This document shows positions 36,948-46,802 of a stretch of DNA of 64,000 nt, in pieces. The notes under the pieces are model-generated. The model was not told the DNA's origin. It was given only the letters and a program-made list of their open reading frames with translations, and did not search any database. How positions within the stretch are numbered: position 1 is the first letter of the stretch; every line of letters begins with the position of its first letter. This stretch comes from Pseudoruegeria sp. SK021 (lineage in GTDB: Bacteria; Pseudomonadota; Alphaproteobacteria; Rhodobacterales; Rhodobacteraceae), in contig NZ_MTBG01000008.1 of NCBI RefSeq assembly GCF_002119405.1, positions 1-64,000 of the forward strand, given 5' to 3'. The position numbers were made by a program, and so were the translations under genes.

Positions 36948-37950
36948 GCGCAGCCCCAGCCATCAATGCGGCCAATTCCGCATCCAGCGCCGCCAAATCG
37001 ACCGTATCCCCGGCATGACGCATTGCCAGCGTCCGCTCGGCACGGGCCACGCCCTCGGGCTGCAGTGTTCCCGCGCCCAAGACCACGGCCTGCATTTCAT
37101 CCGCCTTGCCATTACAATGCAGCACCAGATCACAGCCTGCCGCCATCGACGCCGCCGCCCGCTCCTGCATCGTTCCGGACAGCGCTTGCATCGACAGGTC
37201 ATCTGTCATCAGCAGGCCGTCAAACCCGATCTCGTCCCGGATCATGGCAACACAGGCCGGCGATTGGGTCGCCGGATGCACTGGATCAATGGCGTCGAAC
37301 AGCAAATGGGCGGTCATCGCCATCGGCAGATCCGCCAAGGCCTTGAATGCAGCGAAATCGCGGGCCTGCAACGCGGCCAAGGGGGTCGCCACGCGCGGCA
37401 AATTCAGATGGCTATCAAGGGTCGCCCGCCCGTGACCGGGAATATGTTTGACGACGGGCAGAACGCCCCCGGCCAACATCCCGTCGGCACTGGCCCGTGC
37501 CGCTGACACCACCTCGTCCAGATCGGCGCTGAAACAGCGGTTGCGCAGGAACGGATGGGTCTCATCCGCGGCCACATCGGCTAGGGGCGCGCAATTGACA
37601 TCAATGCCCGCCGCCCGCAGTTCTGCCGCGATCAGGCGATAGCGCAGATACAGCACCCGAGCCGGGGCGTCGCCGGCGCAGACCACTTGTTCCAACGGCG
37701 GCAGCCACCCGCGCCAATGCGGCGGCCCCATGCGCTGCACCCGGCCGCCTTCTTGGTCGATTAAGATCGGCGCATCGCGGCCAACCGCAGCGCGCAAGTC
37801 CGAGGTCAGCCGGCGCAGTTGGTCCGGCGTGTCCACATTGCGTCCGAACAGGATGAAGCCCCAAGGGTCTGCGTCCCGAAAAAACGCAGCCTCCTGTGCT
37901 GTCAGCACTGGTCCCGCGCACCCAAAGATATATGCACCGCAGGTCGTCAT
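36940..37950 (-). CDS. nagZ: Beta-N-acetylhexosaminidase NagZ (GH3)
   Basis: Removes N-acetylglucosamine from anhydromuropeptides during cytoplasmic recycling of peptidoglycan; 336 residues. It has the GH3 features GFILFGRNVDTPDQL, LIDQEGGRVQRMGPPHW, the catalytic loop KHIPGHGRATLDSH (about 163-176) and LLMTDDLSMQALSG with the nucleophile Asp. The start MTTCGAYIFGC at 37950 is preferred; the open frame to 38043 overlaps the end of the SPOR gene. Confidence 0.95.
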   Translation of the reverse strand: MTTCGAYIFGCAGPVLTAQEAAFFRDADPWGFILFGRNVDTPDQLRRLTSDLRAAVGRDAPILIDQEGGRVQRMGPPHWRGWLPPLEQVVCAGDAPARVLYLRYRLIAAELRAAGIDVNCAPLADVAADETHPFLRNRCFSADLDEVVSAARASADGMLAGGVLPVVKHIPGHGRATLDSHLNLPRVATPLAALQARDFAAFKALADLPMAMTAHLLFDAIDPVHPATQSPACVAMIRDEIGFDGLLMTDDLSMQALSGTMQERAAASMAAGCDLVLHCNGKADEMQAVVLGAGTLQPEGVARAERTLAMRHAGDTVDLAALDAELAALMAGAARG

Positions 37951-37988
37951 TGTTAGCTTTCTGATAAGGGGCCGCGCCCCGCTGCATT

Positions 37989-38900
37989 CTAGCGTGTCAG
38001 GACCGGGATACAGTCCGCGTGGTCGGCGATCAGCACCGCACAAAAACTGCGGGCTTCGATCAGATCGGCAAAGCCATAGGCCCGCAGACGGTAGAACACG
38101 TTGTCGCCCACCTCGGCCCGCTCAATCACCCGGCGTTTGGGACCAAGGTAGTCCTCAAACGCGATACTCAATTCGATCCAGCCTTGGCGCGCCTCTGCTT
38201 CGCTGTCAAAGGCCCCCAACTGCACAAGACGCGTGCCCGCCGGAATGTCGGCTGGCGACAGGTCCAAGGCCACCGCCGGCGCTTGCGCGGCAAAACTTGC
38301 GACCTCAGGGTTGGCAGTGGCGCGGGTGGCGATGTCCATGGCGGGACGCGGCCGCGGCCGTGGGCCGATCCCTGCCCCGCGCACCGATCCCGACAGATCG
38401 CGCGGCACCGTTTGCATCTCGAACATGCCGTCATCCTCGGCCATGTCTTCGCTGCCGAAAACCTGCGTCAACGCACCCTCGACCGCCAGACGCAAGGCGG
38501 CGTCCGGGTCAAGCGGCACCTCTGGCGCGGCCACCGCCTCAAGCAACTCGGGCTGCGGCTGGTCTTCTTCGGTGACCCCCATCGGCTCGGGCGCCAGAAT
38601 AACCCGTTCAGCGATTGGCGCGTCGATCGTGTCCGAGGCGATCCGGTTCACCGACAACCCTTGATGCGCCGCCTGAAACCCACCGGGATCTTCCGGCTGT
38701 TCGCGGCTCGGCCCTTCCATGGCCAGCACCACAGGGACCGAACGCGCATCGCGTGTCGCCAAGTCATAGGTCCAAAACGACAAGCCGCCGACCAATGCGA
38801 TCGAACTTAGGGCCCCCAACCAGCGCACGATCCGAAGGCCGACGGAAACGCGACGGGGATCCCGGTCAAGACCGTGATGCAAAGACTCGGAATACGCCAT
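37989..38900 (-). CDS. SPOR domain membrane protein
   Basis: A protein of about 303 residues: short cytoplasmic start, one membrane segment (about 30-47), and a long acidic Pro/Ala/Glu-rich periplasmic linker. A C-terminal SPOR domain (about 220-303; GTRLVQLGAFDSEAEARQGW) follows, of the kind that binds denuded septal glycan. This suggests a cell-division or peptidoglycan role, consistent with nagZ downstream. The start ATG at 38900 (MAYSESL) is chosen over GTG at 38927, because neither has a strong ribosome binding site and the ATG fits related starts better. Confidence 0.88.
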   Translation of the reverse strand: MAYSESLHHGLDRDPRRVSVGLRIVRWLGALSSIALVGGLSFWTYDLATRDARSVPVVLAMEGPSREQPEDPGGFQAAHQGLSVNRIASDTIDAPIAERVILAPEPMGVTEEDQPQPELLEAVAAPEVPLDPDAALRLAVEGALTQVFGSEDMAEDDGMFEMQTVPRDLSGSVRGAGIGPRPRPRPAMDIATRATANPEVASFAAQAPAVALDLSPADIPAGTRLVQLGAFDSEAEARQGWIELSIAFEDYLGPKRRVIERAEVGDNVFYRLRAYGFADLIEARSFCAVLIADHADCIPVLTR

Positions 38901-38991
38901 ATCATTTGCCCCAATTTTACCAGCCACGTGCGCCCAACTGAGGCCGTGACCGGTTCATTTGCCTGCTCGAACCGCGGGGGCGCCTGTTAAA

Positions 38992-40737
38992 TCAGCGCAT
39001 TTCCTCCAACGGCGTGACGCCGAGAATACCAAGACCTGCGGAAATAACAACGGATACGGCCTTAGGCAGGGCAATTTTCGTCGCGGTAAGCGCCGGATCG
39101 TCCTCTTGCAAGAAGCGCAAGCCCGTCGCGTCATTGCCGCGGCTCCACAATCCGTGGAATTCACTGGCCAGTTCGTACAGGTAAAACGCGATCCGATGCG
39201 GTTCGTTGGTGCGGGCCGCGATCTCAACCAAACGGGGCCATTCGGCCAGCTTTTTGATCAAGGCCAGTTCGGCAGGATCCGAAATGTCCGACAAATCCTG
39301 CGCAGCGATGGCCGCGTCCGACACATCGACGCCCATCGCTTCGGCCTTGCGCAGCACCGAACAAATCCGGGCATGGGCATATTGCACATAGAAAACCGGG
39401 TTGTCCTTGGACTGCTCTAGGACCTTGTCGAAATCAAATTCCAGCGGCGCATCGTTCTTCCGCGTCAGCATCACGAACCGGGTGACATCTTGGCCAACCT
39501 GATCGACCACGTCGCGCAGGGTGACGAAGGTTCCGGCCCGCTTTGACATCTTCAGCGGTTGGCCATTGCGGGTCAGCTTGACCAGCTGGATCAGCTTGAC
39601 ATCCAGACTGACCTTGCCGCCGGACAGGGCCGAAACCGCCGCCTTCATCCGCTTGACATAGCCGCCGTGATCGGCGCCGAACACATCAATTAGCGCGTCG
39701 AAGCCTCTGGTAACCTTATCATAATGGTAGGCGATGTCCGGGGCGAAATAAGTCCAGCCGCCATCCGACTTCTTGACGGGGCGATCCACGTCATCGCCAT
39801 GCAGCGAGGACCGGAACAGGGTCTGCTCGCGCGGCTCCCAATCTTCCAGCAGCTTGCCTTTTGGCGGCTCCAGCACGCCCTCATAAATCAGGCCCTTGGC
39901 ATCCAGATCGGCCAGCGCGGCTTCGATCTTACCGGTGCCGTAGAGCGAGCGTTCGGAGTAGAACAGGTCCATCTTGACGCCAAGCGACGCCAGATCATCG
40001 CGGATCAATTCCATCATGGCGGCAGTGGCGAAGTCGCGCAGGTCTTCCAGCCAAACGTCCTCACCCTTGTCCAGATAGGCGTCACCGACCTTGTCCTTCA
40101 ACGCCTGCCCGACCTCGATCAGATAGTCGCCGGGGTAAGTCCCGTCGGGAAAGGCCACGTCCTGACCATGCGCTTCGAGATACCGCAAATAGACCGAGCG
40201 GGCCAAGACATCGACCTGCGCGCCGCCGTCGTTGATATAGTATTCCCGGGTTACATCATGTCCGGCGTATTCCAGCAGCGATGCCAAGGCATCGCCAAAA
40301 ACCGCGCCGCGCGTGTGGCCAACATGCATCGGACCTGTGGGGTTGGCGGACACAAATTCGACGTTGACCCGCTTGCCTGCGCCAAGTTGCGACCGACCAT
40401 ACCCGGTCTGATCGCGCAGCACGGTCCCGACCAGACCCTGCCAGACGGCAGGTGTCAGGGTCAGATTCAAAAAGCCCGGCCCGGCCACTTCGACCTCGGC
40501 AATGCGCGGGTCGGCCCGCAAACGCTCGGCCAATGCCTCGGCAATCGCACGCGGCTTCAAGCCCGAAGGCTTGGCCAGCACCATGGCCGCGTTGGTGGCC
40601 ACGTCGCCATGGGCCGCATCGCGCGGCGGCTCTGCGGTTACGGCGTCGAAGCTCAGCCCCTCAGGCAAGCCTCCGTCGCGTACCGTGGCGGTCAATGCGT
40701 CCAGCACCAAAGTCCGGATATCGTCAAACAGGTTCAT
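38992..40737 (-). CDS. argS: Arginyl-tRNA synthetase
   Basis: Class I synthetase charging tRNA-Arg; 581 residues. It has an N-terminal additional domain (about 1-110), the HIGH motif as HVGH in [15 protein letters not shown] (about 122-136), [12 protein letters not shown] (about 355-366), and a C-terminal DALR anticodon-binding domain ending [10 protein letters not shown]. The start MNLFDDIR is at 40737; an extension to 40794 has no support. Flanked by the SPOR gene and dgt on the same strand. Confidence 0.97.
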   Translation of the reverse strand: MNLFDDIRTLVLDALTATVRDGGLPEGLSFDAVTAEPPRDAAHGDVATNAAMVLAKPSGLKPRAIAEALAERLRADPRIAEVEVAGPGFLNLTLTPAVWQGLVGTVLRDQTGYGRSQLGAGKRVNVEFVSANPTGPMHVGHTRGAVFGDALASLLEYAGHDVTREYYINDGGAQVDVLARSVYLRYLEAHGQDVAFPDGTYPGDYLIEVGQALKDKVGDAYLDKGEDVWLEDLRDFATAAMMELIRDDLASLGVKMDLFYSERSLYGTGKIEAALADLDAKGLIYEGVLEPPKGKLLEDWEPREQTLFRSSLHGDDVDRPVKKSDGGWTYFAPDIAYHYDKVTRGFDALIDVFGADHGGYVKRMKAAVSALSGGKVSLDVKLIQLVKLTRNGQPLKMSKRAGTFVTLRDVVDQVGQDVTRFVMLTRKNDAPLEFDFDKVLEQSKDNPVFYVQYAHARICSVLRKAEAMGVDVSDAAIAAQDLSDISDPAELALIKKLAEWPRLVEIAARTNEPHRIAFYLYELASEFHGLWSRGNDATGLRFLQEDDPALTATKIALPKAVSVVISAGLGILGVTPLEEMR

Positions 40738-40813
40738 CGTTTCGGCCCTCGTCTTCCGCACAGGGGCGTAGCATGGCGTGCGCGCAAAACGCAATCGCCA
40801 ACACCCGCCATTT

Positions 40814-41956
40814 CTAGGCCGCGCCGATCAGCTCTTCATGGGTCTGAATCGCAAATCGGTCGGTCATTCCAGCAATATAGTCCAGCACGATCCGCGCCAG
40901 TGCCGTTTCCCCGTCGGCATCCGCGACATCCTTACGCCATTGCTTGGGCAGAAGGTCGGGATGGGCCATGAAATGCGGGAACAGTTCCATTACAACTTTG
41001 GTGACGCGCTTGCGTTCGATCACCACTTGCGGCGCCCGGTACATCCGGGTGAACAGGAACTTGCGCAGCACCTGCAAATCCGTCCAGATCGGCTGCGAAA
41101 ATTGCACCACCGACCGGCCTGCGTTGCGCACATCATCGACGGATTGCGGATCAACCTCGGCCAGCGCTGCCTGCGCCTGCTCAATCACATCCTCGACCAG
41201 AACGCCAAAGAACCGGCGCAAAGCCTCATGCCGCCGCCGGTAATAGTTCAGGTTGGGATAGAGACGATCAACCTCGGAAAAGCAGCGATCCAAAATCGGA
41301 AGTTCGGCCAGCTCATCGGTGGAAAACAGTTCGGCCCGCAGCCCGTCATGCAAATCGTGATGGCTGTAGGCAATGTCGTCCGACAGGGCCGCGACCTGCG
41401 CTTCTGCGCTGGCAAATGTCCCCAACTCAAGATTGTGGCGCGCGTTGTAATCCGCCAAAGCATAGGGCAGCTCGCCGGTTACGGGCCCGTTATGCTTGGC
41501 CAGCCCTTCCAAGGTTTCCCATGTCAGGTTTAAGCCGTCAAATTCCGCATAATGCCGTTCCAACCCGGTCACGATCCGTACCGCTTGGGCGTTGTGATCG
41601 AAGCCCCCATAAGGGGCCATCAGGTCATTGAGCGCATCCTCGCCCGTATGACCAAACGGCGGATGTCCAAGATCATGCGCCAGCGCGACGGCTTCGGTCA
41701 GGGCAAGGTTCAAGCCCAGCACCCCGGCGATGGTGCGCGCCACCTGCGCCACCTCAATAGAGTGCGTCAGCCGGGTGCGATAATAATCGCCCTCATGTTC
41801 CACGAACACTTGGGTCTTGTGCTTGAGACGGCGAAACGCCGACGCATGGATGATCCGGTCACGATCTCGCTGAAAACAGGATCGAAAGGTGCTTTCCGCT
41901 TCGGGATAGAGACGCCCACGGGATTGGGCGGGATCGGAGGCATAGGGCTGTTGCAT
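40814..41956 (-). CDS. dgt: dGTP triphosphohydrolase-like HD protein
   Basis: A 380-residue HD-domain enzyme of the deoxyguanosinetriphosphate triphosphohydrolase-like family, which hydrolyses dNTPs to nucleosides and triphosphate. Metal-ligand motifs are [20 protein letters not shown] (about 60-79) and [17 protein letters not shown] (about 97-113), with [11 protein letters not shown] later. The start MQQPYASD at 41956 has AAGAAGG upstream; the longer open frame to 42175 reads through erpA antisense. Divergent from erpA. Confidence 0.93.
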   Translation of the reverse strand: MQQPYASDPAQSRGRLYPEAESTFRSCFQRDRDRIIHASAFRRLKHKTQVFVEHEGDYYRTRLTHSIEVAQVARTIAGVLGLNLALTEAVALAHDLGHPPFGHTGEDALNDLMAPYGGFDHNAQAVRIVTGLERHYAEFDGLNLTWETLEGLAKHNGPVTGELPYALADYNARHNLELGTFASAEAQVAALSDDIAYSHHDLHDGLRAELFSTDELAELPILDRCFSEVDRLYPNLNYYRRRHEALRRFFGVLVEDVIEQAQAALAEVDPQSVDDVRNAGRSVVQFSQPIWTDLQVLRKFLFTRMYRAPQVVIERKRVTKVVMELFPHFMAHPDLLPKQWRKDVADADGETALARIVLDYIAGMTDRFAIQTHEELIGAA

Positions 41957-41980
41957 CGGGTTGCCTTCTTCCTGACACGC

Positions 41981-42009
41981 TTGTGGCGCGTGCCTCTGGT
42001 GCTTATATT
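41981..42009 (+). promoter_or_regulatory. Candidate promoter of the A-type Fe-S carrier gene
   Basis: TTGTGG at 41981-41986, a 17-base spacer and TATATT at 42004-42009, 38 bases before the ATG at 42047. The -10 match is good. No IscR or RirA box was recognised. Confidence 0.45.
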
Positions 42010-42046
42010 GAACATTGCGCCAATACAAACACATGAAGGCTTCGCC

Positions 42047-42379
42047 ATGGATCTCCAACTTCCGCCAAAAGTCACCGCCCGCGCCTTCGCGCGGCTGGCC
42101 GAGATCAACGAGGCAGCCGACAGTCCCAAGGCGCTGCGGGTCGCCGTCGAGGGCGGCGGTTGCTCCGGCTTTCAATATGAGATCAAGCTGGATGATCCGG
42201 CTGCCGATGATCTGGTGCTGGAAGGAGACGGCCAGAAGGTCGTGGTGGACAGCGTGTCCCTGCCCTTCCTTGGCAATGCCGTGATTGATTTTGCCGACGA
42301 ATTGATCGGCGCACGGTTCGTGATCGAGAACCCGAACGCGTCATCCAGCTGCGGCTGCGGCACCAGCTTCTCAATGTAA
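42047..42379 (+). CDS. erpA: A-type iron-sulfur carrier protein (HesB/IscA/ErpA)
   Basis: A 110-residue Fe-S carrier that delivers clusters to apoproteins. The three conserved Cys are in GGGCSGFQY (about 43) and the C-terminal CGCGTSFSM (about 104 and 106). GAAGG upstream supports the start at 42047; the frame is open from 41552 only through dgt antisense. ErpA, IscA and SufA cannot be fully told apart by eye. The stand-alone location away from suf or isc genes favours ErpA. Confidence 0.9.
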   Translation: MDLQLPPKVTARAFARLAEINEAADSPKALRVAVEGGGCSGFQYEIKLDDPAADDLVLEGDGQKVVVDSVSLPFLGNAVIDFADELIGARFVIENPNASSSCGCGTSFSM

Positions 42380-42396
42380 GCTAGGCCGCGTCAGTT

Positions 42397-42438
42397 TGGC
42401 CGGTGTGGGCACGCCCATGGACGCCCCCACATCGGCCA
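42397..42438. terminator. Terminator-like stem between convergent genes
   Basis: TGGCCGGTGTGGG (42397-42409) pairs with CCCACATCGGCCA (42426-42438), 13 bp with one G-T wobble and a 16-base loop. It lies between the convergent ends of the Fe-S carrier and the isomerase genes. It lacks a T run, so factor-independent termination is uncertain. Confidence 0.45.
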
Positions 42439-42445
42439 GTGCCCA

Positions 42446-42877
42446 TTAGGCGGCGATGGTGATCAGTTCGATGTCGAACGTCAGATCCTTACCGGCCAGC
42501 GGGTGGTTGGCGTCCAGCGTCACGGTGTCTTCCGTCAGTTCCGCCACCGTCACCGGCACAGCCTGACCCTGCGGCGTCTGCATTTGCAGTTGAAGACCCA
42601 CTTCCAGCGGAATGTTGTCCGGAATGTCGGTGCGCGGCACGGCTTGGCGGGCTTGCGGGTTGACCGGGCCATAAGCCTCTTCCGGCACAATCGTGACCGA
42701 CTTCGTGTCGCCCACGGTCATGCCCGGCAAAACCTTATCCAAGCCCGGGATAATCTGGCCAGAGCCGACTTCGAAGGTCAGCGGATCGCGGCCTGCACTG
42801 CTGTCGAATGTGGTGCCATCGCTGAGGGTGCCAGTGTAGTGAATACTAACAGTGTCGCCTGCCTTGACTGCGGTCAT
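42446..42877 (-). CDS. FKBP-type peptidyl-prolyl isomerase, SlyD-like
   Basis: A 143-residue protein with the FKBP start VSIHYTGTLSDGTTFDSS (about 10-27), FEVGSGQIIPGLDKVLPGM (about 35-53) and an inserted IF-type chaperone flap (about 65-130). The Asn-His-Pro-Leu-Ala-Gly-Lys motif (NHPLAGKDLTFDIEL) closes the fold. SlyD's His-rich metal-binding tail is absent. Probably cytoplasmic folding helper; single gene. Confidence 0.93.
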   Translation of the reverse strand: MTAVKAGDTVSIHYTGTLSDGTTFDSSAGRDPLTFEVGSGQIIPGLDKVLPGMTVGDTKSVTIVPEEAYGPVNPQARQAVPRTDIPDNIPLEVGLQLQMQTPQGQAVPVTVAELTEDTVTLDANHPLAGKDLTFDIELITIAA

Positions 42878-43244
42878 TGGGATCTCCAGTTCAGAACGTG
42901 TGTTTGGGGGTTCGCTTGGCAGGCCCCGAATGGGCGTGCCTTCACATTAAAGCCTATCATGTAGACTGGCCGTGTAAACCCGATGCCAAGGCACGGGGAT
43001 CGCACGGGAATCAGTTTTTTCGCCCACGTCAGATTGTCGCGGGGGGTCGCGATTTCACCACCGATTGCGGTGAATCCGTCAGCCCAAGCCGCAGGTGCTG
43101 ACCTTGGAACAGACCACAAACCGGGCGTCCCAAGATCCGGCGCGCCGGGTGTGCTGCGGGAGACCGAGAGCCGGAAAGCACTGGACGCGCCCCGACGCGA
43201 TGGCCTAGTCAGGCCTCGACCCTTCCCACACGGTGGACCGACCC
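42878..43244. other. Intergenic stretch without a recognised gene
   Basis: About 370 bases between the divergent isomerase and exonuclease genes. It should hold both promoters. Short open frames here lack ribosome binding sites. I compared it by eye with tRNA, SRP RNA and 6S RNA features and found no match. Confidence 0.4.
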
Positions 43245-44051
43245 ATGAAGATCGCCACTTTTAACATCAACGGCATTAAGGCGCGGATCACCGCCCTGAG
43301 TGATTGGTTGCGTGAAACAAGCCCAGATGTGGCGTTGCTGCAAGAGATCAAATCCGTCGATGACGGATTTCCGGTTAGCCATTTCAATGACTTGGGCTAT
43401 AATGTCGAAACCCACGGCCAGAAGGGCTTTAACGGGGTTGCGATCTTGTCGCGGCTGCCACTGGAAGACGTGACCCGTGGCCTGCCGGATCCGGACGGCG
43501 GCGAACCTGACGAGCAAGCCCGTTGGATCGAAGCCACGGTGGTCGGCGAGCGGGCCATTCGACTCTGCGGTCTGTACCTGCCGAATGGCAATCCGGTGCC
43601 GGGTCCGAAATACGACTATAAGCTGGCGTGGATGAAACGGCTGCACCACCGCGTGCAAACCTTGCTTGCCCTCGAAGACCCGGCGGTGATCTGCGGCGAC
43701 TACAACATCATCCCGCAACTGGAAGATGCCGCCCGGCCTGACAGTTGGCGCGAGGATGCCTTGTTTCGGCCCGAAAGCCGCGCCGCGTTTCGCAAGGTGG
43801 TCAATCTTGGCCTGACCGACGCCTTCCGCGCCATTCACCCGCATATGCCGCCAGCCCCGCCCCCCGGCCACTACAGCTTCTGGGATTACCAAGCCGGGGC
43901 TTGGACCCGCAACAACGGCATCCGCATTGATCACCTTCTCTTGACCCCGCAAGCGGCAGACCTGCTGACCGATGCCCAGATCGACAGTGAGTTTCGGGGC
44001 CGGGACAAACCTTCAGACCATGTTCCGGTCTGGATCAATCTGGCGGCCTGA
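43245..44051 (+). CDS. xth: Exodeoxyribonuclease III
   Basis: AP endonuclease and 3'-5' exonuclease of base excision repair; 268 residues. EEP-family motifs are MKIATFNINGIKAR at the start, LLQEIKSVD with the catalytic Glu, LYLPNGNPV, CGDYNIIPQ and SDHVPVW at the end. A second in-frame ATG at 43233 is less likely because family N-termini begin MKIATFN. Confidence 0.95.
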   Translation: MKIATFNINGIKARITALSDWLRETSPDVALLQEIKSVDDGFPVSHFNDLGYNVETHGQKGFNGVAILSRLPLEDVTRGLPDPDGGEPDEQARWIEATVVGERAIRLCGLYLPNGNPVPGPKYDYKLAWMKRLHHRVQTLLALEDPAVICGDYNIIPQLEDAARPDSWREDALFRPESRAAFRKVVNLGLTDAFRAIHPHMPPAPPPGHYSFWDYQAGAWTRNNGIRIDHLLLTPQAADLLTDAQIDSEFRGRDKPSDHVPVWINLAA

Positions 44052-44066
44052 CGCCCGGGGGCCGGA

Positions 44067-45239
44067 TTAGCCCGCCGTCACATCACAGCCATAGAGCCAG
44101 TCAAACCGGCGCAACGGTGCGCTGGGAGCCAGCCAGCCGCCCAGCCGCAGTGCGCTATGCGCCGCCAAGCGAAGCGGCGGCCAAGACAGATGATAGGCGC
44201 GGGCATTGAACCCGGCGGACGCCACAATGCGGACGCAACGCGCCCGGCGCCGCGCCTGAAACGCGCTAAATCCAGACGTGATATCACTGCCTTGGGACAA
44301 GCTATCGGCCAGAACCCAAGCATCCTCCAGCGCCATGCACGCCCCTTGCGCAAGAAAAGGCAAGGTTGGGTGCACCGCATCACCCAACAGCGCAAGTCTG
44401 CCGCGGTGCCAGTGTTCAGCCACCGGATGGCGGAACAAACCCCACAGATGCACGTCCGTCACCTGAGCCAAAAGCGCGCGCGCTTCGGGGGCAAAGCCTG
44501 CAAAGGCTGCCTGCATATTGGCCGGATCATCGCGCACCTGCCAGCCCTCTGCCGCCCAATCGTGGCGTTCCTGCACCGCAACGAGGTTCATCAAGCGGCC
44601 ATCCCGCAGCGGATAGGCCACCAAGTGCCGCCCCGGCCCCATAAACACGCGCACATCCGGGTCTTGCTGTGCGCCCATCGGCACCGTCGCGCGCCACGCC
44701 ACCTGACCGGTAAACGCCGCCGTTGGGACATCCCCCAGCGCCGGCCGCGCCACAGAATTCACCCCATCCGCAGCGATCACAACAGACGGCTCAAGCACGG
44801 TGCCATCAAGCAGCCCCAGCCGCACACGATCGCCAATTGGCTCAACCGACGCGACCGTCTGCCCCAGGGCAATCTCAACCCCCATGGCCCGCGCCGCGTC
44901 GGCCAACACATCAATCAGATCGGCCCGATGAACAAACAGATAGGGCTGATCGGGACGGAGGTTGGCCAAGTCCAACCTAAGCACAGGCGCGGCTTTGCGG
45001 TAATCCAACAGCCGGACCGAACGGGCCCGGACCGACCGGGCGGCAAGCGCCGCATCAAGGCCCAGCGCCCGCAGCACCGCCATGCCATTGGGCCCGATCT
45101 GCACCCCCGCCCCCACCTCAGAGATCTGCCTAGCTTGTTCCAAAACGCGGACCTGCGCACCACGCATCGCCAACGCAAGCGCCACCGACAGCCCACCTAT
45201 TCCCGCGCCAATTACTGTGACCTGCTGTCCGATCAGCAC
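44067..45239 (-). CDS. FAD-dependent aromatic monooxygenase-like protein
   Basis: A 390-residue flavoprotein of the salicylate/3-hydroxybenzoate hydroxylase group. It has the Rossmann start VTVIGAGIGGLSVALALAMRG, the DG-type VVIAADGVNS (about 153-162) and the GD motif LALLGDAVHPTLPFLAQGACMALEDA (about 275-300). It should hydroxylate a small aromatic or related ring using NAD(P)H and O2. The substrate is unknown and no ring-cleavage genes are near. Upstream of it lies the dksA terminator, so it has its own promoter. Confidence 0.88.
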   Translation of the reverse strand: MLIGQQVTVIGAGIGGLSVALALAMRGAQVRVLEQARQISEVGAGVQIGPNGMAVLRALGLDAALAARSVRARSVRLLDYRKAAPVLRLDLANLRPDQPYLFVHRADLIDVLADAARAMGVEIALGQTVASVEPIGDRVRLGLLDGTVLEPSVVIAADGVNSVARPALGDVPTAAFTGQVAWRATVPMGAQQDPDVRVFMGPGRHLVAYPLRDGRLMNLVAVQERHDWAAEGWQVRDDPANMQAAFAGFAPEARALLAQVTDVHLWGLFRHPVAEHWHRGRLALLGDAVHPTLPFLAQGACMALEDAWVLADSLSQGSDITSGFSAFQARRRARCVRIVASAGFNARAYHLSWPPLRLAAHSALRLGGWLAPSAPLRRFDWLYGCDVTAG

Positions 45240-45265
45240 GCTCCGCCTCCTGTCATGTCTGCCTC

Positions 45266-45300
45266 AAAGAAAAAGGCACCCGAGCCACCCCGGATGCCTT
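45266..45300 (-). terminator. Rho-independent terminator of the DksA-like gene
   Basis: On the minus strand AAGGCATCC (45300-45292) pairs with GGGTGCCTT (45281-45273), nine pairs with one wobble, followed by a T-rich tail. It lies 24 bases after the DksA-like stop. Confidence 0.8.
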
Positions 45301-45323
45301 ATCTTGTCTTCCGCCGCAGGCGA

Positions 45324-45746
45324 TCAGTCGTCGCGATGCACCTTTTCACGACGCTCGTGCCGTTCCTGTGCTTCCAGCGTCATTGTCGCGATCGGGCGTG
45401 CATCCAAGCGCTTCAACGAAATTGGTTCACCCGTGCTTAGGCAATAGCCATATTCGCCTTCGTCGATCCGCCTTAGCGCCGCATCGATCTTGGAGACAAC
45501 TTTGCGCTGCCGATCCCGGGTCCGCAATTCTAGCGCGCGGTCGGTTTCTTCAGATGCCCGGTCAGAGACGTCGGGAAAATTCCGACTGCTGTCCTGTAGA
45601 CCCTCGATCGTGTCCTTACTGCCAGCCAGAAGTTCATTCTTCCAACCAATCAGTTTGCGACGAAAATACTCGAGCTGGCGGTGATTCATAAACGGCTCGT
45701 CCTCGGCGGGACGATAGTCGTCGGGTAGAAATGCCTCGGCTTTCAT
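45324..45746 (-). CDS. dksA: DksA/TraR family RNA polymerase-binding factor, zinc-poor form
   Basis: A 140-residue secondary-channel factor that, with ppGpp, adjusts transcription of rRNA and amino-acid genes. The coiled coil is at about 25-95 with the tip motif DVSDRA (D59, D62, A64), matching the DxxDxA tip needed for activity. The C-terminal zinc finger keeps only C102 (GYCLSTG); the other three cysteine positions are Thr or Ala-type residues. Zinc-independent DksA forms are known in Pseudomonas and Rhodobacter. The start at 45746 is the ATG beginning MKAEAFLP; an extension to 45818 is open but unsupported. Confidence 0.9.
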   Translation of the reverse strand: MKAEAFLPDDYRPAEDEPFMNHRQLEYFRRKLIGWKNELLAGSKDTIEGLQDSSRNFPDVSDRASEETDRALELRTRDRQRKVVSKIDAALRRIDEGEYGYCLSTGEPISLKRLDARPIATMTLEAQERHERREKVHRDD

Positions 45747-45959
45747 GTTAGCTCCCATCTTTGGCCCGGTGTCCGAAGCGATGGAACGGTCTGACAATTC
45801 ATTCATCCTTTCGGGCAATGGGGGGCCCAGCTATGCCGGTCGCATACCCCATAGTCTTGTTCATGTCACGCATATTCATCGCAAATTTATCCACGCTTGA
45901 AGCCCCTCCGGGGTGTGGTAGGGTTTGCAGAACGACCGGGCGGGCAGCAGGATTGAATG

Positions 45960-46802
45960 ATGCGATTTGAGGGAACGGAAACCTACGTTGCCACCGAGGA
46001 TCTGACGGTCGCGGTGAATGCCGCAGTGGCGCTGGAACGTCCGCTTTTGGTTAAAGGGGAACCCGGCACCGGCAAAACCGAACTGGCACGGCAGATATCA
46101 AACAGCCTTGGGCTGCCGATGATTGAGTGGTCGATTAAATCGACCACGAAGGCACAGCAGGGGCTTTACGAATACGACGCGGTTAGCCGTTTGCGGGACA
46201 GCCAGCTTGGCGATCCCCGCGTGTCTGATGTCGGCAATTACATCCGGCGTGGCAAGCTGTGGCAGGCCTTTGCCGCCGAGACCCGCACGGTGCTGCTGAT
46301 CGACGAAATCGACAAAGCGGATATCGAATTTCCCAACGACCTGTTGCAGGAACTCGACCGGATGGAGTTCTTCGTCTACGAAACCGGTGAGACCATCGTG
46401 GCCCGGCAACGGCCCATCGTCATCATCACGTCCAACAATGAAAAAGAATTGCCCGATGCGTTCCTGCGCCGGTGCTTTTTTCACTATATCCGCTTTCCCG
46501 ATATCGACACTCTGCGCAAAATTGTCGAAGTGCATCACCCCGGTATCAAGCAAGCTTTGCTGACCGCGGCGCTGACCCAATTCTACACGCTGCGCGACAC
46601 GCCCGGCTTGAAGAAAAAGCCCTCGACTTCAGAAGTGCTGGACTGGCTCAAACTGCTTCTGGCCGAGGATCTGTCCCCAGAGGATCTGATGGCTGATCCC
46701 GCGAACGCGCTGCCGAAACTTCACGGCGCGCTTCTGAAGAACGAACAGGATGTCCATTTGTTCGAACGCATGGCCTTCATGGCGCGGAGGCAGCACCGAT
46801 GA
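45960..46802 (+). CDS. MoxR-type AAA+ ATPase
   Basis: A 280-residue AAA+ ATPase with Walker A GEPGTGKT (33-40), Walker B VLLIDEIDKA (111-120), sensor 1 IITSNNEKELPDAFLRRCFF (about 151-170) and a helical lid. MoxR proteins work with VWA partners to mature or insert metal centres in enzymes. Here a CoxE-like VWA protein lies four genes downstream. Two adjacent ATGs exist (45957 and 45960); MRFEG at 45960 is the usual start. It overlaps the GNAT gene by four bases. Confidence 0.92.
   Translation: MRFEGTETYVATEDLTVAVNAAVALERPLLVKGEPGTGKTELARQISNSLGLPMIEWSIKSTTKAQQGLYEYDAVSRLRDSQLGDPRVSDVGNYIRRGKLWQAFAAETRTVLLIDEIDKADIEFPNDLLQELDRMEFFVYETGETIVARQRPIVIITSNNEKELPDAFLRRCFFHYIRFPDIDTLRKIVEVHHPGIKQALLTAALTQFYTLRDTPGLKKKPSTSEVLDWLKLLLAEDLSPEDLMADPANALPKLHGALLKNEQDVHLFERMAFMARRQHR

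Noticed and set aside
41552-42046. N-terminal extension of the Fe-S carrier
   Set aside because: It reads antisense through dgt; the ribosome binding site and 110-residue family length place the start at 42047.
42878-43244. Possible structural RNA in the isomerase-exonuclease gap
   Set aside because: No tetraloop or conserved block of SRP RNA, no 6S-like long hairpin and no tRNA arm pattern could be found by eye.
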